A DNA stretch of 64,000 nt from Mangrovimonas sp. TPBH4 (GCF_001280505.1 NZ_LBIO01000057.1:1-64000); one strand, 5' to 3'; counted from the stretch's first letter, positions 9,075 through 18,100 are shown. Notes: generated by a model not told the origin, from the sequence alone. A program made the numbers and translations.

Positions 9075-9380
9075 TTAGTCAAATATTTTGTTAAGGAGAG
9101 ATTTGGCGTGGGCAAAATTTTCTTTGTGAATACAGTACTTTGTGGTTGGAGGAGTGATGTCTCCCTGAATAAGCCCCGCTTCTTTGAGTTCCTTTAAGTG
9201 TTGAGAAAGTGTTGATTTGGCGATAGGAAGCTCTTCTGCCATATCGCCGTGGTAGCAGCAGGCTTGGGAATGTAATAAGTCTAAAATAGCAATTCTTACG
9301 GGGTGTGCCAAGGCCTTGGCAAATCTTGCCGTGAGCTCTTGTTCTTTTGTGAAATATTCACTTTTTGGAATGTTGGGCAT
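9075..9380 (-). CDS. ArsR-family winged-helix repressor
   Basis: This 101-residue protein has the ArsR fold: an N-terminal helix, ALAHPVRIAILDLL, then the recognition helix region IAKSTLSQHLKELKEAGL (53-70) and a wing. Vicinal Cys41-Cys42, with a following His44 and Asp46, lie just before the recognition helix and are plausible metal or metalloid ligands. The gene leads the thioredoxin/permease cluster and probably represses it until a thiophilic ligand binds. Confidence 0.9.
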   Translation of the reverse strand: MPNIPKSEYFTKEQELTARFAKALAHPVRIAILDLLHSQACCYHGDMAEELPIAKSTLSQHLKELKEAGLIQGDITPPTTKYCIHKENFAHAKSLLNKIFD

Positions 9381-9397
9381 GTTTGTAATAATTACTA

Positions 9398-9413
9398 TTC
9401 GCTAATATACGCA
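9398..9413 (-). promoter_or_regulatory. Degenerate operator upstream of arsR
   Basis: TTCGC-TAATAT-ACGCA resembles the two TTCGT-N6-ACGAA sites but is not a perfect palindrome. It lies 17 bases ahead of the arsR start codon, a position suited to autoregulation. Confidence 0.45.
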
Positions 9414-9442
9414 CAATGGAGCAGAATTTATTGGGTAAAATA

Positions 9443-9476
9443 AAATAACCCCATAAACAATGCTATGGGGTTATTT
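9443..9476 (-). terminator. Terminator of rho
   Basis: A 13-bp perfect stem, AAATAACCCCATA (9443-9455) with TATGGGGTTATTT (9464-9476), has an 8-base loop and lies just downstream of the rho stop on the minus strand. Confidence 0.85.
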
Positions 9477-9504
9477 GATATACAATGTTTAAATGTTCAA
9501 TTTG

Positions 9505-11160
9505 CTATCCATTCATGGAAATTAGGAACTCTTCGTTGTTTCTGGTTTGTTTAAAACGATCGTTAATAAACTCCATAGCTTCTACAGGGTTCATATCGGC
9601 AAGATACTTTCTCATTACCCACATTCTTTGAATGGTATTGTCGTCCAACAACAAGTCGTCTCTACGTGTACTTGAAGAGGTAAGATCGATAGCAGGGAAA
9701 ATTCTACGGTTAGAAATTTTTCTATCCAACTGAAGTTCCATATTACCTGTTCCCTTAAATTCTTCGAAGATTACTTCGTCCATTTTAGAACCAGTCTCGG
9801 TCAGGGCTGTTGCAATGATAGTAAGAGAACCTCCATTTTCTATATTACGTGCAGCACCAAAGAAACGTTTTGGTTTGTGAAGCGCATTGGCGTCAACACC
9901 ACCACTTAATATTTTTCCAGAGGCAGGTTGAACAGTGTTGTAGGCTCTAGCCAACCTTGTGATGGAATCCAAAAGGATTACCACATCGTGACCACATTCT
10001 ACAAGGCGTTTAGCTTTTTCCAATACAATGTTGGCAATTTTTACGTGTTCGTGAGCTTCTTTGTCAAATGTAGAAGCAATAACCTCACCACGTACGTTTC
10101 GCTGCATGTCGGTTACCTCTTCAGGGCGCTCGTCAATTAGCAAAATCATTTGGTAAACTTCCGGGTGGTTAGCAGCAATAGCGTTGGCAACATCCTTAAG
10201 AAGCATGGTTTTACCAGTTTTTGGTTGCGAAACAATCATTCCACGTTGTCCCTTCCCGATAGGAGAGAACAAATCCATAATTCTAGTTGAAATAGTGGCT
10301 TGTTTTTCTGCAATGTTGAATTTTTCCTGCGGGAACAAAGGTGTTAAGTGTTCAAAAGACACACGGTCTCTTACCACTTCTGGTTTTTGCCCATTGATTT
10401 TACTTACTTTAATCAAAGGGAAATATTTTTCTCCTTCTTTTGGCGGACGTACATGTCCTAAAACGGTATCTCCGGTTTTTAAACCAAATAATCTAATTTG
10501 AGATTGAGATACATAAATATCATCAGGAGAAGATAAATAATTGTAATCTGAAGAGCGAAGGAAGCCGTAACCATCTTGCATAATGTCCAAGACCCCTTCA
10601 CTTTTTATAATGGCATCGAATTCGTAATCAGGTTCACGGTAGCGGTTTCTGGTATCCTTGTTACCATTGTTTCCTTGATGGTCGTTTTTATTGTCGCGAG
10701 TATTCTGTTTGTTGTCGTTGCGTTGTTTTTTGTCAGAATCTTTAGGACGTTGTTTGGTGTTTTTCTCGTTGGTTTTCTTTGGTTCTGGAGGAGTAGCGGG
10801 AGCGTTGGTTTCAGCAGGTTTTTGCTCTTTAGCTGCAGGCGTGGAATCTTTTTTTCCTTCTGCAAATTCCATTTTCTGTTGTTCTTTGTTCTGTCCAACA
10901 GGCTTTTTTATACGCTCTCTTTTTTTTCTCGGCGGTTTTTGAGTTTGGGCCGTTTCTTTTTTTTCGGCTTGGGCTGGGGTGCTGCTGGCTTGGGTAATGA
11001 TTTCCTTTTTTACAGCATCTGGATTGGCCGCTTGGTGGTCCAAAATTTGATATACCAAATCCAGTTTTTTTAGGGTGCGGAATTTAGGCACTTCCAATTG
11101 TTTAGCGATTTCCTGTAACTCGGAAAGCTTTTTTTCCTTTAATTGCGAAATTTCAAACAT
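9505..11160 (-). CDS. rho: Transcription termination factor Rho (with large basic insertion)
   Basis: This hexameric RNA-dependent ATPase ends transcription. It is 551 residues against about 420 in E. coli. The N-terminal Rho domain (1-50) is followed by a Lys/Asn/Gln/Pro-rich, low-complexity insertion (~55-178). Then come the cold-shock-like RNA-binding domain (~185-255), Walker A QPKTGKT (312-318), Walker [11 protein letters not shown] (393-402) and the Q/R-loop regions. The insertion is of the kind seen in other Bacteroidota and may add RNA contacts. The gene is divergent from the DUF4293 gene. Confidence 0.97.
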   Translation of the reverse strand: MFEISQLKEKKLSELQEIAKQLEVPKFRTLKKLDLVYQILDHQAANPDAVKKEIITQASSTPAQAEKKETAQTQKPPRKKRERIKKPVGQNKEQQKMEFAEGKKDSTPAAKEQKPAETNAPATPPEPKKTNEKNTKQRPKDSDKKQRNDNKQNTRDNKNDHQGNNGNKDTRNRYREPDYEFDAIIKSEGVLDIMQDGYGFLRSSDYNYLSSPDDIYVSQSQIRLFGLKTGDTVLGHVRPPKEGEKYFPLIKVSKINGQKPEVVRDRVSFEHLTPLFPQEKFNIAEKQATISTRIMDLFSPIGKGQRGMIVSQPKTGKTMLLKDVANAIAANHPEVYQMILLIDERPEEVTDMQRNVRGEVIASTFDKEAHEHVKIANIVLEKAKRLVECGHDVVILLDSITRLARAYNTVQPASGKILSGGVDANALHKPKRFFGAARNIENGGSLTIIATALTETGSKMDEVIFEEFKGTGNMELQLDRKISNRRIFPAIDLTSSSTRRDDLLLDDNTIQRMWVMRKYLADMNPVEAMEFINDRFKQTRNNEEFLISMNG

Positions 11161-11352
11161 GTATATTAATAAAAAATAATGTAATATTTACTGAATTGAT
11201 TTGATTCGAAGTTTTCTGAAATTGAAATAAATGGGAAAAACTAGAAAAAAATCTGAAGATTTAATAGGCTGTAAACCTTTTGGCTAGCAGCTTACTTATG
11301 CAATAATACAATTTTATTTTATATTTTGATATATCTTTTGAAAAGAAACTCT

Positions 11353-11372
11353 TAGTTTTGTGGCTAAATTTG
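11353..11372 (+). promoter_or_regulatory. -7 boxes upstream of the DUF4293 gene
   Basis: Two boxes fit TAnnTTTG, TAgtTTTG (11353-11360) and TAaaTTTG (11365-11372), close upstream of the ATG at 11382. No convincing -33 element was found at the usual spacing. Confidence 0.45.
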
Positions 11373-11381
11373 AAAAAATAG

Positions 11382-11792
11382 ATGTTACAGCGTATTCAAA
11401 CTGTTTATTTATTGATTGCTACTGGTATTTCGGCCGGTTTAAGTTTTGTATTCCATTTATGGACTACCTCCGAAGGGACACCTTTTTATGCAAAAGACAA
11501 TATATTGTATTTAGGTTTGTTTTTATTGTCAGCAATATTATCTTTGGTGTCGATATTTAGATATAACAATAGGAAGTCACAATTTGTATTGGGGCGACTT
11601 AACATCATATTGAACTTTATTTTATTAGGATTATTTGTATATCAATCTCTAAATTTATCTGGAGAAGCAGATGTTTCTGAGAAAGGTATTGGGATTCTTC
11701 TTCCTATCTTTTCTATCGTATTTTTGGTTTTAGCCAATAAAGCCATCAAAAAGGATGAAGATCTTGTAAAATCTGTAGATCGATTACGATAA
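11382..11792 (+). CDS. DUF4293 family membrane protein
   Basis: This 136-residue protein has four predicted membrane segments (about 6-25, 42-62, 70-90, 103-120). It begins MLQRIQTVYL, the start typical of DUF4293, a family that often neighbours rho in flavobacteria. Its function is unknown. It is divergent from rho and followed by a strong terminator. Confidence 0.85.
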   Translation: MLQRIQTVYLLIATGISAGLSFVFHLWTTSEGTPFYAKDNILYLGLFLLSAILSLVSIFRYNNRKSQFVLGRLNIILNFILLGLFVYQSLNLSGEADVSEKGIGILLPIFSIVFLVLANKAIKKDEDLVKSVDRLR

Positions 11793-11821
11793 AACCTTAT
11801 ATCTTAATTATTTTAGTGCGT

Positions 11822-11853
11822 AAAAAACCCAGAACCTTTGTTCTGGGTTTTTT
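11822..11853. terminator. Bidirectional terminator between convergent genes
   Basis: A 14-bp perfect stem, AAAAAACCCAGAAC / GTTCTGGGTTTTTT, has a 4-base loop (11836-11839). It has A- and T-tracts on both sides and serves the DUF4293 and phosphodiesterase genes. Confidence 0.9.
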
Positions 11854-11874
11854 TATTGGATATGTTGAAGCCCC

Positions 11875-12366
11875 TTATCGTTTGAACTCGATGACTTCCA
11901 AATTGTCAATTTTGGAGCCATCGATGGTAAAACGCAACATGGTCCTTACTTTATGGAACCCATGAGTACCCACTGCACCTGGATTCATATGAATTAAATT
12001 CAATTTTTTATCAGGCATAACCTTTAGGATATGTGAGTGCCCACAGATGAATAACCTTGGTGGATTCTCGTAAATATCAGGTTTTACCCTAGGGTTGTAC
12101 CTTGGGGGATACCCGCCAATATGTGTAATCCATACGTCAATATCCTCACACATAAAACGGTTGTGTTCTGGAAATTCAGTTCTAACCTTAGTGTCATCAA
12201 TATTTCCGTAAACGGCGCGCAGTGGTTTTAATTTCTTTATGGCATCTGTTACTTTTAAGTCACCAATGTCGCCGGCATGCCATACTTCATCAGCTTGTTT
12301 GACATACTTTAGAATCTTGCTGTCGATATAACTATGGGTGTCTGAAAGTAATAATATTCGTGTCAT
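11875..12366 (-). CDS. YfcE/MJ0936-family metallophosphodiesterase
   Basis: This 163-residue calcineurin-like phosphoesterase carries all the metal-ligand motifs: DTH (Asp9, His11), GD in AGDIGD (Asp33), GN in YGNIDD (Asn55), His82 in ITHIGG, and GHSH (His110, His112). The family hydrolyses phosphodiester or phosphomonoester substrates with Mn or another divalent metal. The physiological substrate is unknown. The length is normal. Confidence 0.9.
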   Translation of the reverse strand: MTRILLLSDTHSYIDSKILKYVKQADEVWHAGDIGDLKVTDAIKKLKPLRAVYGNIDDTKVRTEFPEHNRFMCEDIDVWITHIGGYPPRYNPRVKPDIYENPPRLFICGHSHILKVMPDKKLNLIHMNPGAVGTHGFHKVRTMLRFTIDGSKIDNLEVIEFKR

Positions 12367-12474
12367 GACTGGAGTGCAGGGAAACCGATGTTCCTTTTTT
12401 TTAAATATTAGATTCCTGCCTTAGCGGGAATAACTTTATCTTTGTGGGTTCATAAGCAAAATTAAGATTTTCGA

Positions 12475-13218
12475 TTGAGATATTTTATTGAATTGTCATA
12501 CAACGGCAAGGCCTACCATGGTTGGCAAAACCAACCCAACGCCATTTCGGTACAGGAAGTTTTGGAAAAGACACTGTCCATGTTGTTGCAGGAGGACATA
12601 GCGATTGTGGGAGCCGGGAGAACGGATACTGGGGTGCATGCCTCACAGATGTTTGCCCATTTTGATACTGAAAAAGAGGTGGAGGACCTTAACTTGTTGT
12701 ACAGACTGAATTCGTTTCTACCAAAAGATGTCGCTATCCATGATATTTTTAGGGTAAAGGAAGATGCGCATGCGCGTTTTGATGCTACCGGAAGGACTTA
12801 TCACTATAAAGTGTCCAATCGAAAAAATGTATTTTCTTTTGATTATGCTTATTTAATGACCGTTTCTTTAGATGTGGAAAAGATGAATGAAGCCTGTGAG
12901 ATATTGAAACAGTATAAGGACTTTCAGTGCTTCTCGAAGAGCAACACAGATGTAAAGACATATATTTGTGATATTAAGGATGCAAAGTGGATGGAAGCCA
13001 ATGGAGAACTAACCTTTATCATTACCGCCGACAGGTTTTTACGGAATATGGTAAGAGCCATTGTAGGTACTATGGTGAACATAGGCTTAGGAAAAACTTC
13101 TTTGGAAGATCTACATCAAATTATCGCTTCTAAAAGTAGAAGTGAAGCCGGTTTTTCCGTTCCTGCTCACGGGCTTTACCTTACGGAAGTGGTCTATCCT
13201 AAATCAATAAAACTATAA
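12475..13218 (+). CDS. truA: tRNA pseudouridine(38-40) synthase
   Basis: TruA isomerises uridines 38-40 in the anticodon arm. The catalytic Asp is in GRTDTGVHA (Asp51), and the RYFIELSYNGKAYHGWQ N-terminus is the family start. To keep that N-terminus the gene must start at a TTG codon (12475), since no in-frame ATG lies nearby. The following ABC exporter gene begins 8 bases after the stop, so the two are probably cotranscribed. Confidence 0.95.
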   Translation: MRYFIELSYNGKAYHGWQNQPNAISVQEVLEKTLSMLLQEDIAIVGAGRTDTGVHASQMFAHFDTEKEVEDLNLLYRLNSFLPKDVAIHDIFRVKEDAHARFDATGRTYHYKVSNRKNVFSFDYAYLMTVSLDVEKMNEACEILKQYKDFQCFSKSNTDVKTYICDIKDAKWMEANGELTFIITADRFLRNMVRAIVGTMVNIGLGKTSLEDLHQIIASKSRSEAGFSVPAHGLYLTEVVYPKSIKL

Positions 13219-13226
13219 AGTAAGTT

Positions 13227-14993
13227 ATGTCCAAGAAAGGAAATGTTTTTGATGTCAGCTTGTTCAAGCGCTTAATGAAATATATTGGGCCTTACAAATT
13301 TGTGTTTGTAGGCACCTTGTGTTTTGTTATTGGCTTGGCAGTTTTTGGGGCATTGCGACCAAAAATTCTACAATTGGCCATAGATACTAAAATAGCCCAA
13401 CAAGAATATGAAGGCTTTTTGAACTACATTATATTAATGGTAGTTCTTTTGGTTTTAGAGGTAGTCTGCCAATTATTGTTCATTTATTATGCTAGCTGGT
13501 TGGGGCAATCTGTAGTCAAGGATATTCGGGTGAAACTTTTTAAACATATGCTAAGTTTCAAAATGAAGTATTTTGATAATTCCTCAGTAGGTATCTTGAT
13601 TACACGAGCCGTAACCGATATGGAGCGTATTGCCGATATTTTCGGGGAGGGGCTCTTTATGATTTTTAGTGATGTATTAAAAATGCTCGCGGTGGGAGCT
13701 ATGATGTTCTATATGAACTGGAAGTTGACATTGATTGTTTTTACCACTTTGCCAATTGTTTTGTTTGCAACTAGGATTTTCCAAAAATATATGAAAGCGG
13801 CCTTTCAGGATGTAAGAACTGAAGTGTCCAACCTAAACAGTTTTGTTCAGGAACGTGTTACGGGAATGAAAATTTTACAGTTGTTTACCCGTGAAGATAT
13901 AGAGTATAAAAACTTTATGGCCATTAATGAACGCCATAAAAAAGGTTGGCTAAAAACAGTATGGTATAACTCTATTTTCTTTCCGGTTGCGGAATTTTTA
14001 TCCTCTATTACTTTAGGACTTGTGGTTTGGTATGGAGGGTTACATGTCATAAAAGACAGTACCGCTTCTTTGGGGGAATTGACAGCTTTTATCATGATGA
14101 TTCCTATGTTGTTTAGACCTTTGAACCAGATCGCCAATAAGTTCAATACCTTACAAATGGGGATGGTGGCGGCCGATAGGGTATTTAAGGTGTTGGATAC
14201 AACCTCTCAAATTGATGATACAGGCACTTTGGAAGCTGAACATTTTAGGGGAGATATTTCCTTTAAGGATGTGCGTTTTTCTTATGTGGAAAATGAAGAA
14301 GTGTTAAAAGGGGTGTCGTTTGAGGTAAAAGCGGGGCAAACTGTGGCCATTGTTGGGGCTACCGGTGCAGGAAAATCTACCATTATCAACTTGTTGAACC
14401 GTTTTTATGACATTAAAAGCGGACATATTTTAATTGACGGCATCGATATCAAGGATATGACGCTTAAATCATTAAGGGCTCAGATTGCCGTGGTATTGCA
14501 AAATGTGTTTTTGTTTGCCGATACAATTTTTAACAATATCACTTTAAACGATCCCAACATTACACAGGAAGAGGTAGAGACTGCAGCCAAGAATATTGGG
14601 ATTCATGATTTTATCATGAGTTTGCCTAACGGTTACCAATATAATGTTAAGGAGCGAGGTGTCATGCTGTCCTCAGGGCAACGTCAGTTGATTTCCTTTT
14701 TAAGAGCCTATGTTACCAATCCAAGTGTATTGGTGTTGGATGAGGCAACGTCCTCGGTCGATTCACATTCCGAGCAATTGATTCAGGATGCTACCGATAA
14801 AATCACCAAAGGTCGAACTTCCATTGTCATTGCTCACAGATTGGCAACCATTAAAAAAGCCGATATGATTTTGGTGATGGATGCCGGGAAAATAGTGGAG
14901 CAGGGAACCCATAAAGAGTTGCTCAAGAAAACAGATGGCTACTACAAAAACCTGTACGAAGTACAATTCATGAAAGAGGAAGTGGCCTCATAG
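13227..14993 (+). CDS. ABC exporter, fused membrane and ATPase domains
   Basis: This 588-residue half-transporter of the MsbA/LmrA type has six membrane segments in residues ~20-310. The nucleotide-binding domain has Walker A GATGAGKST (~376-384), signature LSSGQRQ (~481), Walker B with VLDEATSSVD (~503-512) and the switch His in IAHRLAT. It works as a dimer in the inner membrane. The substrate, lipid or drug, cannot be assigned. It follows truA with an 8-base gap. Confidence 0.92.
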   Translation: MSKKGNVFDVSLFKRLMKYIGPYKFVFVGTLCFVIGLAVFGALRPKILQLAIDTKIAQQEYEGFLNYIILMVVLLVLEVVCQLLFIYYASWLGQSVVKDIRVKLFKHMLSFKMKYFDNSSVGILITRAVTDMERIADIFGEGLFMIFSDVLKMLAVGAMMFYMNWKLTLIVFTTLPIVLFATRIFQKYMKAAFQDVRTEVSNLNSFVQERVTGMKILQLFTREDIEYKNFMAINERHKKGWLKTVWYNSIFFPVAEFLSSITLGLVVWYGGLHVIKDSTASLGELTAFIMMIPMLFRPLNQIANKFNTLQMGMVAADRVFKVLDTTSQIDDTGTLEAEHFRGDISFKDVRFSYVENEEVLKGVSFEVKAGQTVAIVGATGAGKSTIINLLNRFYDIKSGHILIDGIDIKDMTLKSLRAQIAVVLQNVFLFADTIFNNITLNDPNITQEEVETAAKNIGIHDFIMSLPNGYQYNVKERGVMLSSGQRQLISFLRAYVTNPSVLVLDEATSSVDSHSEQLIQDATDKITKGRTSIVIAHRLATIKKADMILVMDAGKIVEQGTHKELLKKTDGYYKNLYEVQFMKEEVAS

Positions 14994-15080
14994 AAGTTGT
15001 AGTTTGGACATTATTTGGAGTAGGAAATTGAGTTTAAAGCAAGACCCTTGGAATAATTGAATTCAGGAAAAAGGAGTGTC

Positions 15081-15126
15081 ATTACGGAATTCCGTAAAGG
15101 TTTTTAAAAGTAAAGTCCTACTATTG
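15081..15126 (+). promoter_or_regulatory. 18-bp palindrome plus -7 box, site A of module 1
   Basis: ATTACG-GAATTC-CGTAAA (15081-15098) is an 18-bp palindrome with 6-bp arms and a 6-bp spacer. Its centre lies 29.5 bases before a -7 box TACTATTG (15119-15126, one mismatch to TAnnTTTG). There is no good -33 element, so the palindrome likely binds an activator. The twin site at 17559 has the same sequence plan and spacing. Confidence 0.7.
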
Positions 15127-15131
15127 TATTC

Positions 15132-15204
15132 CCAATAGTTATTTGAGAACAAATAACCAACCAAACCTGATTTAAGACATGCCTTTTTGGGCGTGTCTTT
15201 TTTT
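15132..15204 (+). ncRNA. Candidate ~70-nt two-hairpin small RNA
   Basis: The segment between the palindrome-linked -7 box and a terminator contains no ATG. It folds into hairpin GTTATTTG-AGAA-CAAATAAC (15138-15157), then terminator stem AAGACATGCC (15174-15183) with GGCGTGTCTT (15190-15199) and T7. It could also be an attenuated leader of the downstream kinase gene. Confidence 0.5.
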
Positions 15205-15259
15205 GTTCTTCCGAGGGAAATAAAGGCTGAGCTGCTTTTTTTATTGTTATTTTAGGGGC

Positions 15260-16876
15260 ATGAAACCAACCGTATATATTCTATTTATATGCCTTTTTGG
15301 GGTGGCCCTGCATATTAGGGCACAACATAAAGTTGATAGCTTGACGTATTACTACCAAGTCGTTGGTCACCCAGAATCGAATTCGCAATTGGCCAAAGCC
15401 TATAATTTTTTTAAGCAGCACAAAAATCAGAGCCTTCAGAAAAAAGACATTGAAAAAGCCGTGTTCGATTTAAGATTGTTGGCAAGTATCGAAAAAAAAA
15501 TGGGCTTGCTGTCGGACAGTGAAATTTCTAGCGTGGAGGCCTTGGAGTTGTTGGGGCAGATGGAGGATTCTGAAAAAATAAAGGAAAACAGAATTGGCAT
15601 TTATAACCATTTGGGAATCGTTTACCGAAGTTTGGATAATCCTTCAAAGGCCTTGGAGTTTTACAATAAGAGCTTGGAATTGGTTGAAGATGAGAGTAGC
15701 AGAGCAACCTTATTGAATAATATTGGGAATTTGTATTTGGATAAAAACGAATACACCAAGGCCTTGATGTATTTTGAAGAAGCATATGATAAATCGCCTT
15801 ATTTAAGCCTTAAGATGAAGGCGCGAGTATTGGACAATCTAGGGGTGGCACAATCCAAACTAAACTTGCCAGAAGCGCTCCCCAATTTATTGGAAGCCTT
15901 GTCCATAAAGGAAAATAGCAATTATGTTCCGGGAATCATCACAAGTTATAGTCACTTGTCAGATTATTATTTGGACATAGGGGATAAAGAAGTTGCCAGG
16001 GATTATGGTTATAAGGCTTTGGATTTGGCAAAAATTCTCAATAATCCACAATATTTAGAAAGTGCCTTGTCTACATTGATGCTTTTAAACGGTACTCCGG
16101 AAGTGGTTCAGTATAAAAAGCTGAAGGATAGTTTGGAAAAGGCCAGAAGAAATGCCAAGGATAATTTTGAATATTATAGGTATCAGTTCAGTGAGCAGCA
16201 ACGTTTGTTTGAGGAAAGTGAGTTTAAACGCCAAAAACTCTTTATGTTGCTGGTGTTGGTTGTATTGGTGTTTATAGCTGTTTATTTCGTAGGAAGAATA
16301 AAGCATAATAAAGAGAAGCTTCAAAAAGTATTTGAAACTGAAACGCGTATTTCCAAAAAAGTACACGATGAGGTGGCCAATGATGTGTATCAAATCATGA
16401 CCAAATTACAGTCCAGTAAAGAAACTGAAGAGGTGTTGGACCACCTGGAAGCTGTTTATCGGAAAACACGGGATATTTCTAAGGAAAATAGTGAAATTGA
16501 TGTGGGAAGTAATTTTGGTGAAACCTTGATGGAATTGTTGAAAGGCTTCCATACAGAAGATGTTAGGGTGCTTGTGCAAAATATTTCCAAGGTGGAATGG
16601 AAGTTATTTTCAAATTTACAAAAGGCTACTATTTATAGGGTATTGCAGGAATTGATGGTGAATATGCGAAAGCACAGTAAGGCTACGTATGTAGTTTTAA
16701 AATTCAAACAAAATGGAAAGCGATTTCAAATTCAATATACCGATAATGGGGTTGGAACAGAGCTCTGTAAGAAAAATGGACTTCAAAATACGGAAAACCG
16801 TATCAAATCCATTAAAGGTTCCATTACCTTTGAAACTGATAATGGCGCTGGATTTAAGGCGTTGATAAGAATTTGA
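15260..16876 (+). CDS. TPR-containing sensor histidine kinase
   Basis: This 538-residue protein has a signal peptide (1-21, ending IRAQ), a periplasmic TPR array (~60-290) and a coiled-coil. One membrane helix (~327-346) follows, then a cytoplasmic kinase with the phospho-acceptor motif KKVHDEVANDVYQ (His369), and a HATPase domain with the N-box near residue 466 (LMVNMRKHS) and G-box DNGVG. This is the HisKA_3-like arrangement that pairs with NarL-type regulators. Its response regulator follows 4 bases downstream. The signal sensed is unknown. Confidence 0.92.
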   Translation: MKPTVYILFICLFGVALHIRAQHKVDSLTYYYQVVGHPESNSQLAKAYNFFKQHKNQSLQKKDIEKAVFDLRLLASIEKKMGLLSDSEISSVEALELLGQMEDSEKIKENRIGIYNHLGIVYRSLDNPSKALEFYNKSLELVEDESSRATLLNNIGNLYLDKNEYTKALMYFEEAYDKSPYLSLKMKARVLDNLGVAQSKLNLPEALPNLLEALSIKENSNYVPGIITSYSHLSDYYLDIGDKEVARDYGYKALDLAKILNNPQYLESALSTLMLLNGTPEVVQYKKLKDSLEKARRNAKDNFEYYRYQFSEQQRLFEESEFKRQKLFMLLVLVVLVFIAVYFVGRIKHNKEKLQKVFETETRISKKVHDEVANDVYQIMTKLQSSKETEEVLDHLEAVYRKTRDISKENSEIDVGSNFGETLMELLKGFHTEDVRVLVQNISKVEWKLFSNLQKATIYRVLQELMVNMRKHSKATYVVLKFKQNGKRFQIQYTDNGVGTELCKKNGLQNTENRIKSIKGSITFETDNGAGFKALIRI

Positions 16877-16880
16877 AACT

Positions 16881-17543
16881 ATGTTCAGCAAAGTATTAAT
16901 AGTCGACGATTTAGGAAGTATCAATCAAGGGGTGGCCTCGGTATTGCAAACTTTAAAGGTTTCTACCGTAGTTCAAGCCCAATATTGTGATGAGGCGTAT
17001 CTAAAACTTAAAAAGGCCAAAATGGATGGTGAGCCCTTTGAATTGTTGATCACCGATTTGTCTTTTAAGGCAGACCATAGGGAGCAGGAGTTTACTTCGG
17101 GGGAAAGTTTGGTGAAGGCCATTCATCAGGATTTTCCAGAACTAAAAATTATTGTCTATTCCATAGAAGACAGGTTGCAAACAGTAAGGCTGTTGCTGGA
17201 ATATGGTATTGATGCCTATGTATGTAAAGGGCGCAGAGGTTTACTGGAGTTGCAGCAGGCCTTGAACAAGGTTGTTAACGGAGGGCAATTCCTTTCCCAA
17301 GAGATTTCGCATGCCTTAAGTCAAAAATCAGAAATGGAGATTGAAGATTTCGATATTGAGTTGATGCGGCAGTTGTCCTTGGGGTATTCGCAGGATCAAA
17401 TCAGTAAGTTTTTAAAAGAAGCCAAAATGTATCCAAATAGTTTGAGTTCTATTGAAAAAAGACTCAATAGACTTCGTCTTCAATTTAATGCCAACAATGC
17501 CATTCATTTGGTGTCTATAGTGAAGGACTTAGGCTTAATTTAA
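16881..17543 (+). CDS. Response regulator, partner of the upstream kinase
   Basis: This 220-residue protein has a receiver domain with acidic pair Asp9-Asp10, phospho-acceptor Asp59 (LLITDLSF) and conserved Lys116 (YVCKG). The C-terminal ~60 residues form a diverged helix-turn-helix (GYSQDQISKFLKE...SLSSIEKRLNRLR) rather than a canonical LuxR motif. It is translated right after the kinase (4-base gap). Its probable targets are the two near-identical palindromes that bracket the operon (inference). Confidence 0.88.
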   Translation: MFSKVLIVDDLGSINQGVASVLQTLKVSTVVQAQYCDEAYLKLKKAKMDGEPFELLITDLSFKADHREQEFTSGESLVKAIHQDFPELKIIVYSIEDRLQTVRLLLEYGIDAYVCKGRRGLLELQQALNKVVNGGQFLSQEISHALSQKSEMEIEDFDIELMRQLSLGYSQDQISKFLKEAKMYPNSLSSIEKRLNRLRLQFNANNAIHLVSIVKDLGLI

Positions 17544-17558
17544 AATAAAAACACTCAT

Positions 17559-17604
17559 ATTACGGGTATCCGTAAAAGATATTTTATGGCATGGCTTATT
17601 TTTG
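17559..17604 (+). promoter_or_regulatory. 18-bp palindrome plus -7 box, site B of module 1
   Basis: ATTACG-GGTATC-CGTAAA (17559-17576) differs from site A only in the central bases. A perfect -7 box TAttTTTG (17597-17604) begins 29.5 bases from its centre, exactly as at site A. It lies 15 bases after the response-regulator stop. Confidence 0.72.
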
Positions 17605-17609
17605 ACATG

Positions 17610-17675
17610 CTATTAGTTAATTGCATTTAGGGAATTTTTTACTGAAGGCGCATTCTTAGGGATGTGCCTTTTTTC
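17610..17675 (+). ncRNA. Candidate short terminated transcript
   Basis: The segment downstream of site B ends in stem AAGGCGCAT (17645-17653) with ATGTGCCTT (17662-17670) and a T-run. It holds only a 7-codon ORF (MLLVNCI), so a noncoding product of ~65 nt is more likely. Confidence 0.45.
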
Positions 17676-17727
17676 TTTTTCGTTTTTAAGCGGAAAAGAA
17701 TCAAGGAGAATTTTGAAAATAGGAAAC

Positions 17728-17973
17728 TTAAAACTTCACTGTTTCCATAGCACAGGTGCCCCAAGGTCCAAAAGATATCTTTTGTTTTATTTGGTCAACT
17801 TCTACTAGCAAGGTTTTAAGGGTGTTGTTAGTATCCCAATAGGTTAATTGATAGCTATGCAGGCGATCATTACTTTCTTCGGGTAGAAAGTTTAGATTGT
17901 CAAGGACTTGATAATCGTCAAGTTTGGAGCGAAAAGTTGTCAATAGTTGCTCGGCATCTAAATCTTGTACCAT
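17728..17973 (-). CDS. Small hypothetical protein
   Basis: This 81-residue protein begins MVQDLDAEQLLTTFRSK, with no signal peptide or membrane segment and two Trp. An in-frame GTG at 17997 is rejected as the start because a good promoter overlaps it: -7 box TAATTTTG at 18004-17997 on the minus strand, with TTG 20 bases upstream. The real start is therefore the ATG at 17973. I do not recognise the family. Confidence 0.6.
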   Translation of the reverse strand: MVQDLDAEQLLTTFRSKLDDYQVLDNLNFLPEESNDRLHSYQLTYWDTNNTLKTLLVEVDQIKQKISFGPWGTCAMETVKF

Positions 17974-18100
17974 AGACTGAAGTGTTAAGATGAACACAAA
18001 ATTAATCTATGATTTATTGTTGGACAACTTTAAATGCCACTTTCAATGTTAAGTTTTAATGGAATTGTTTCATTTTACTTTAACTGTTTGACACATATAA

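Noticed and set aside
10576-11073. 165-codon plus-strand ORF opposite rho
   Set aside because: It mirrors the low-complexity basic insertion of rho and is Phe/Leu/Arg-rich. It is a shadow of that biased region, not a gene.
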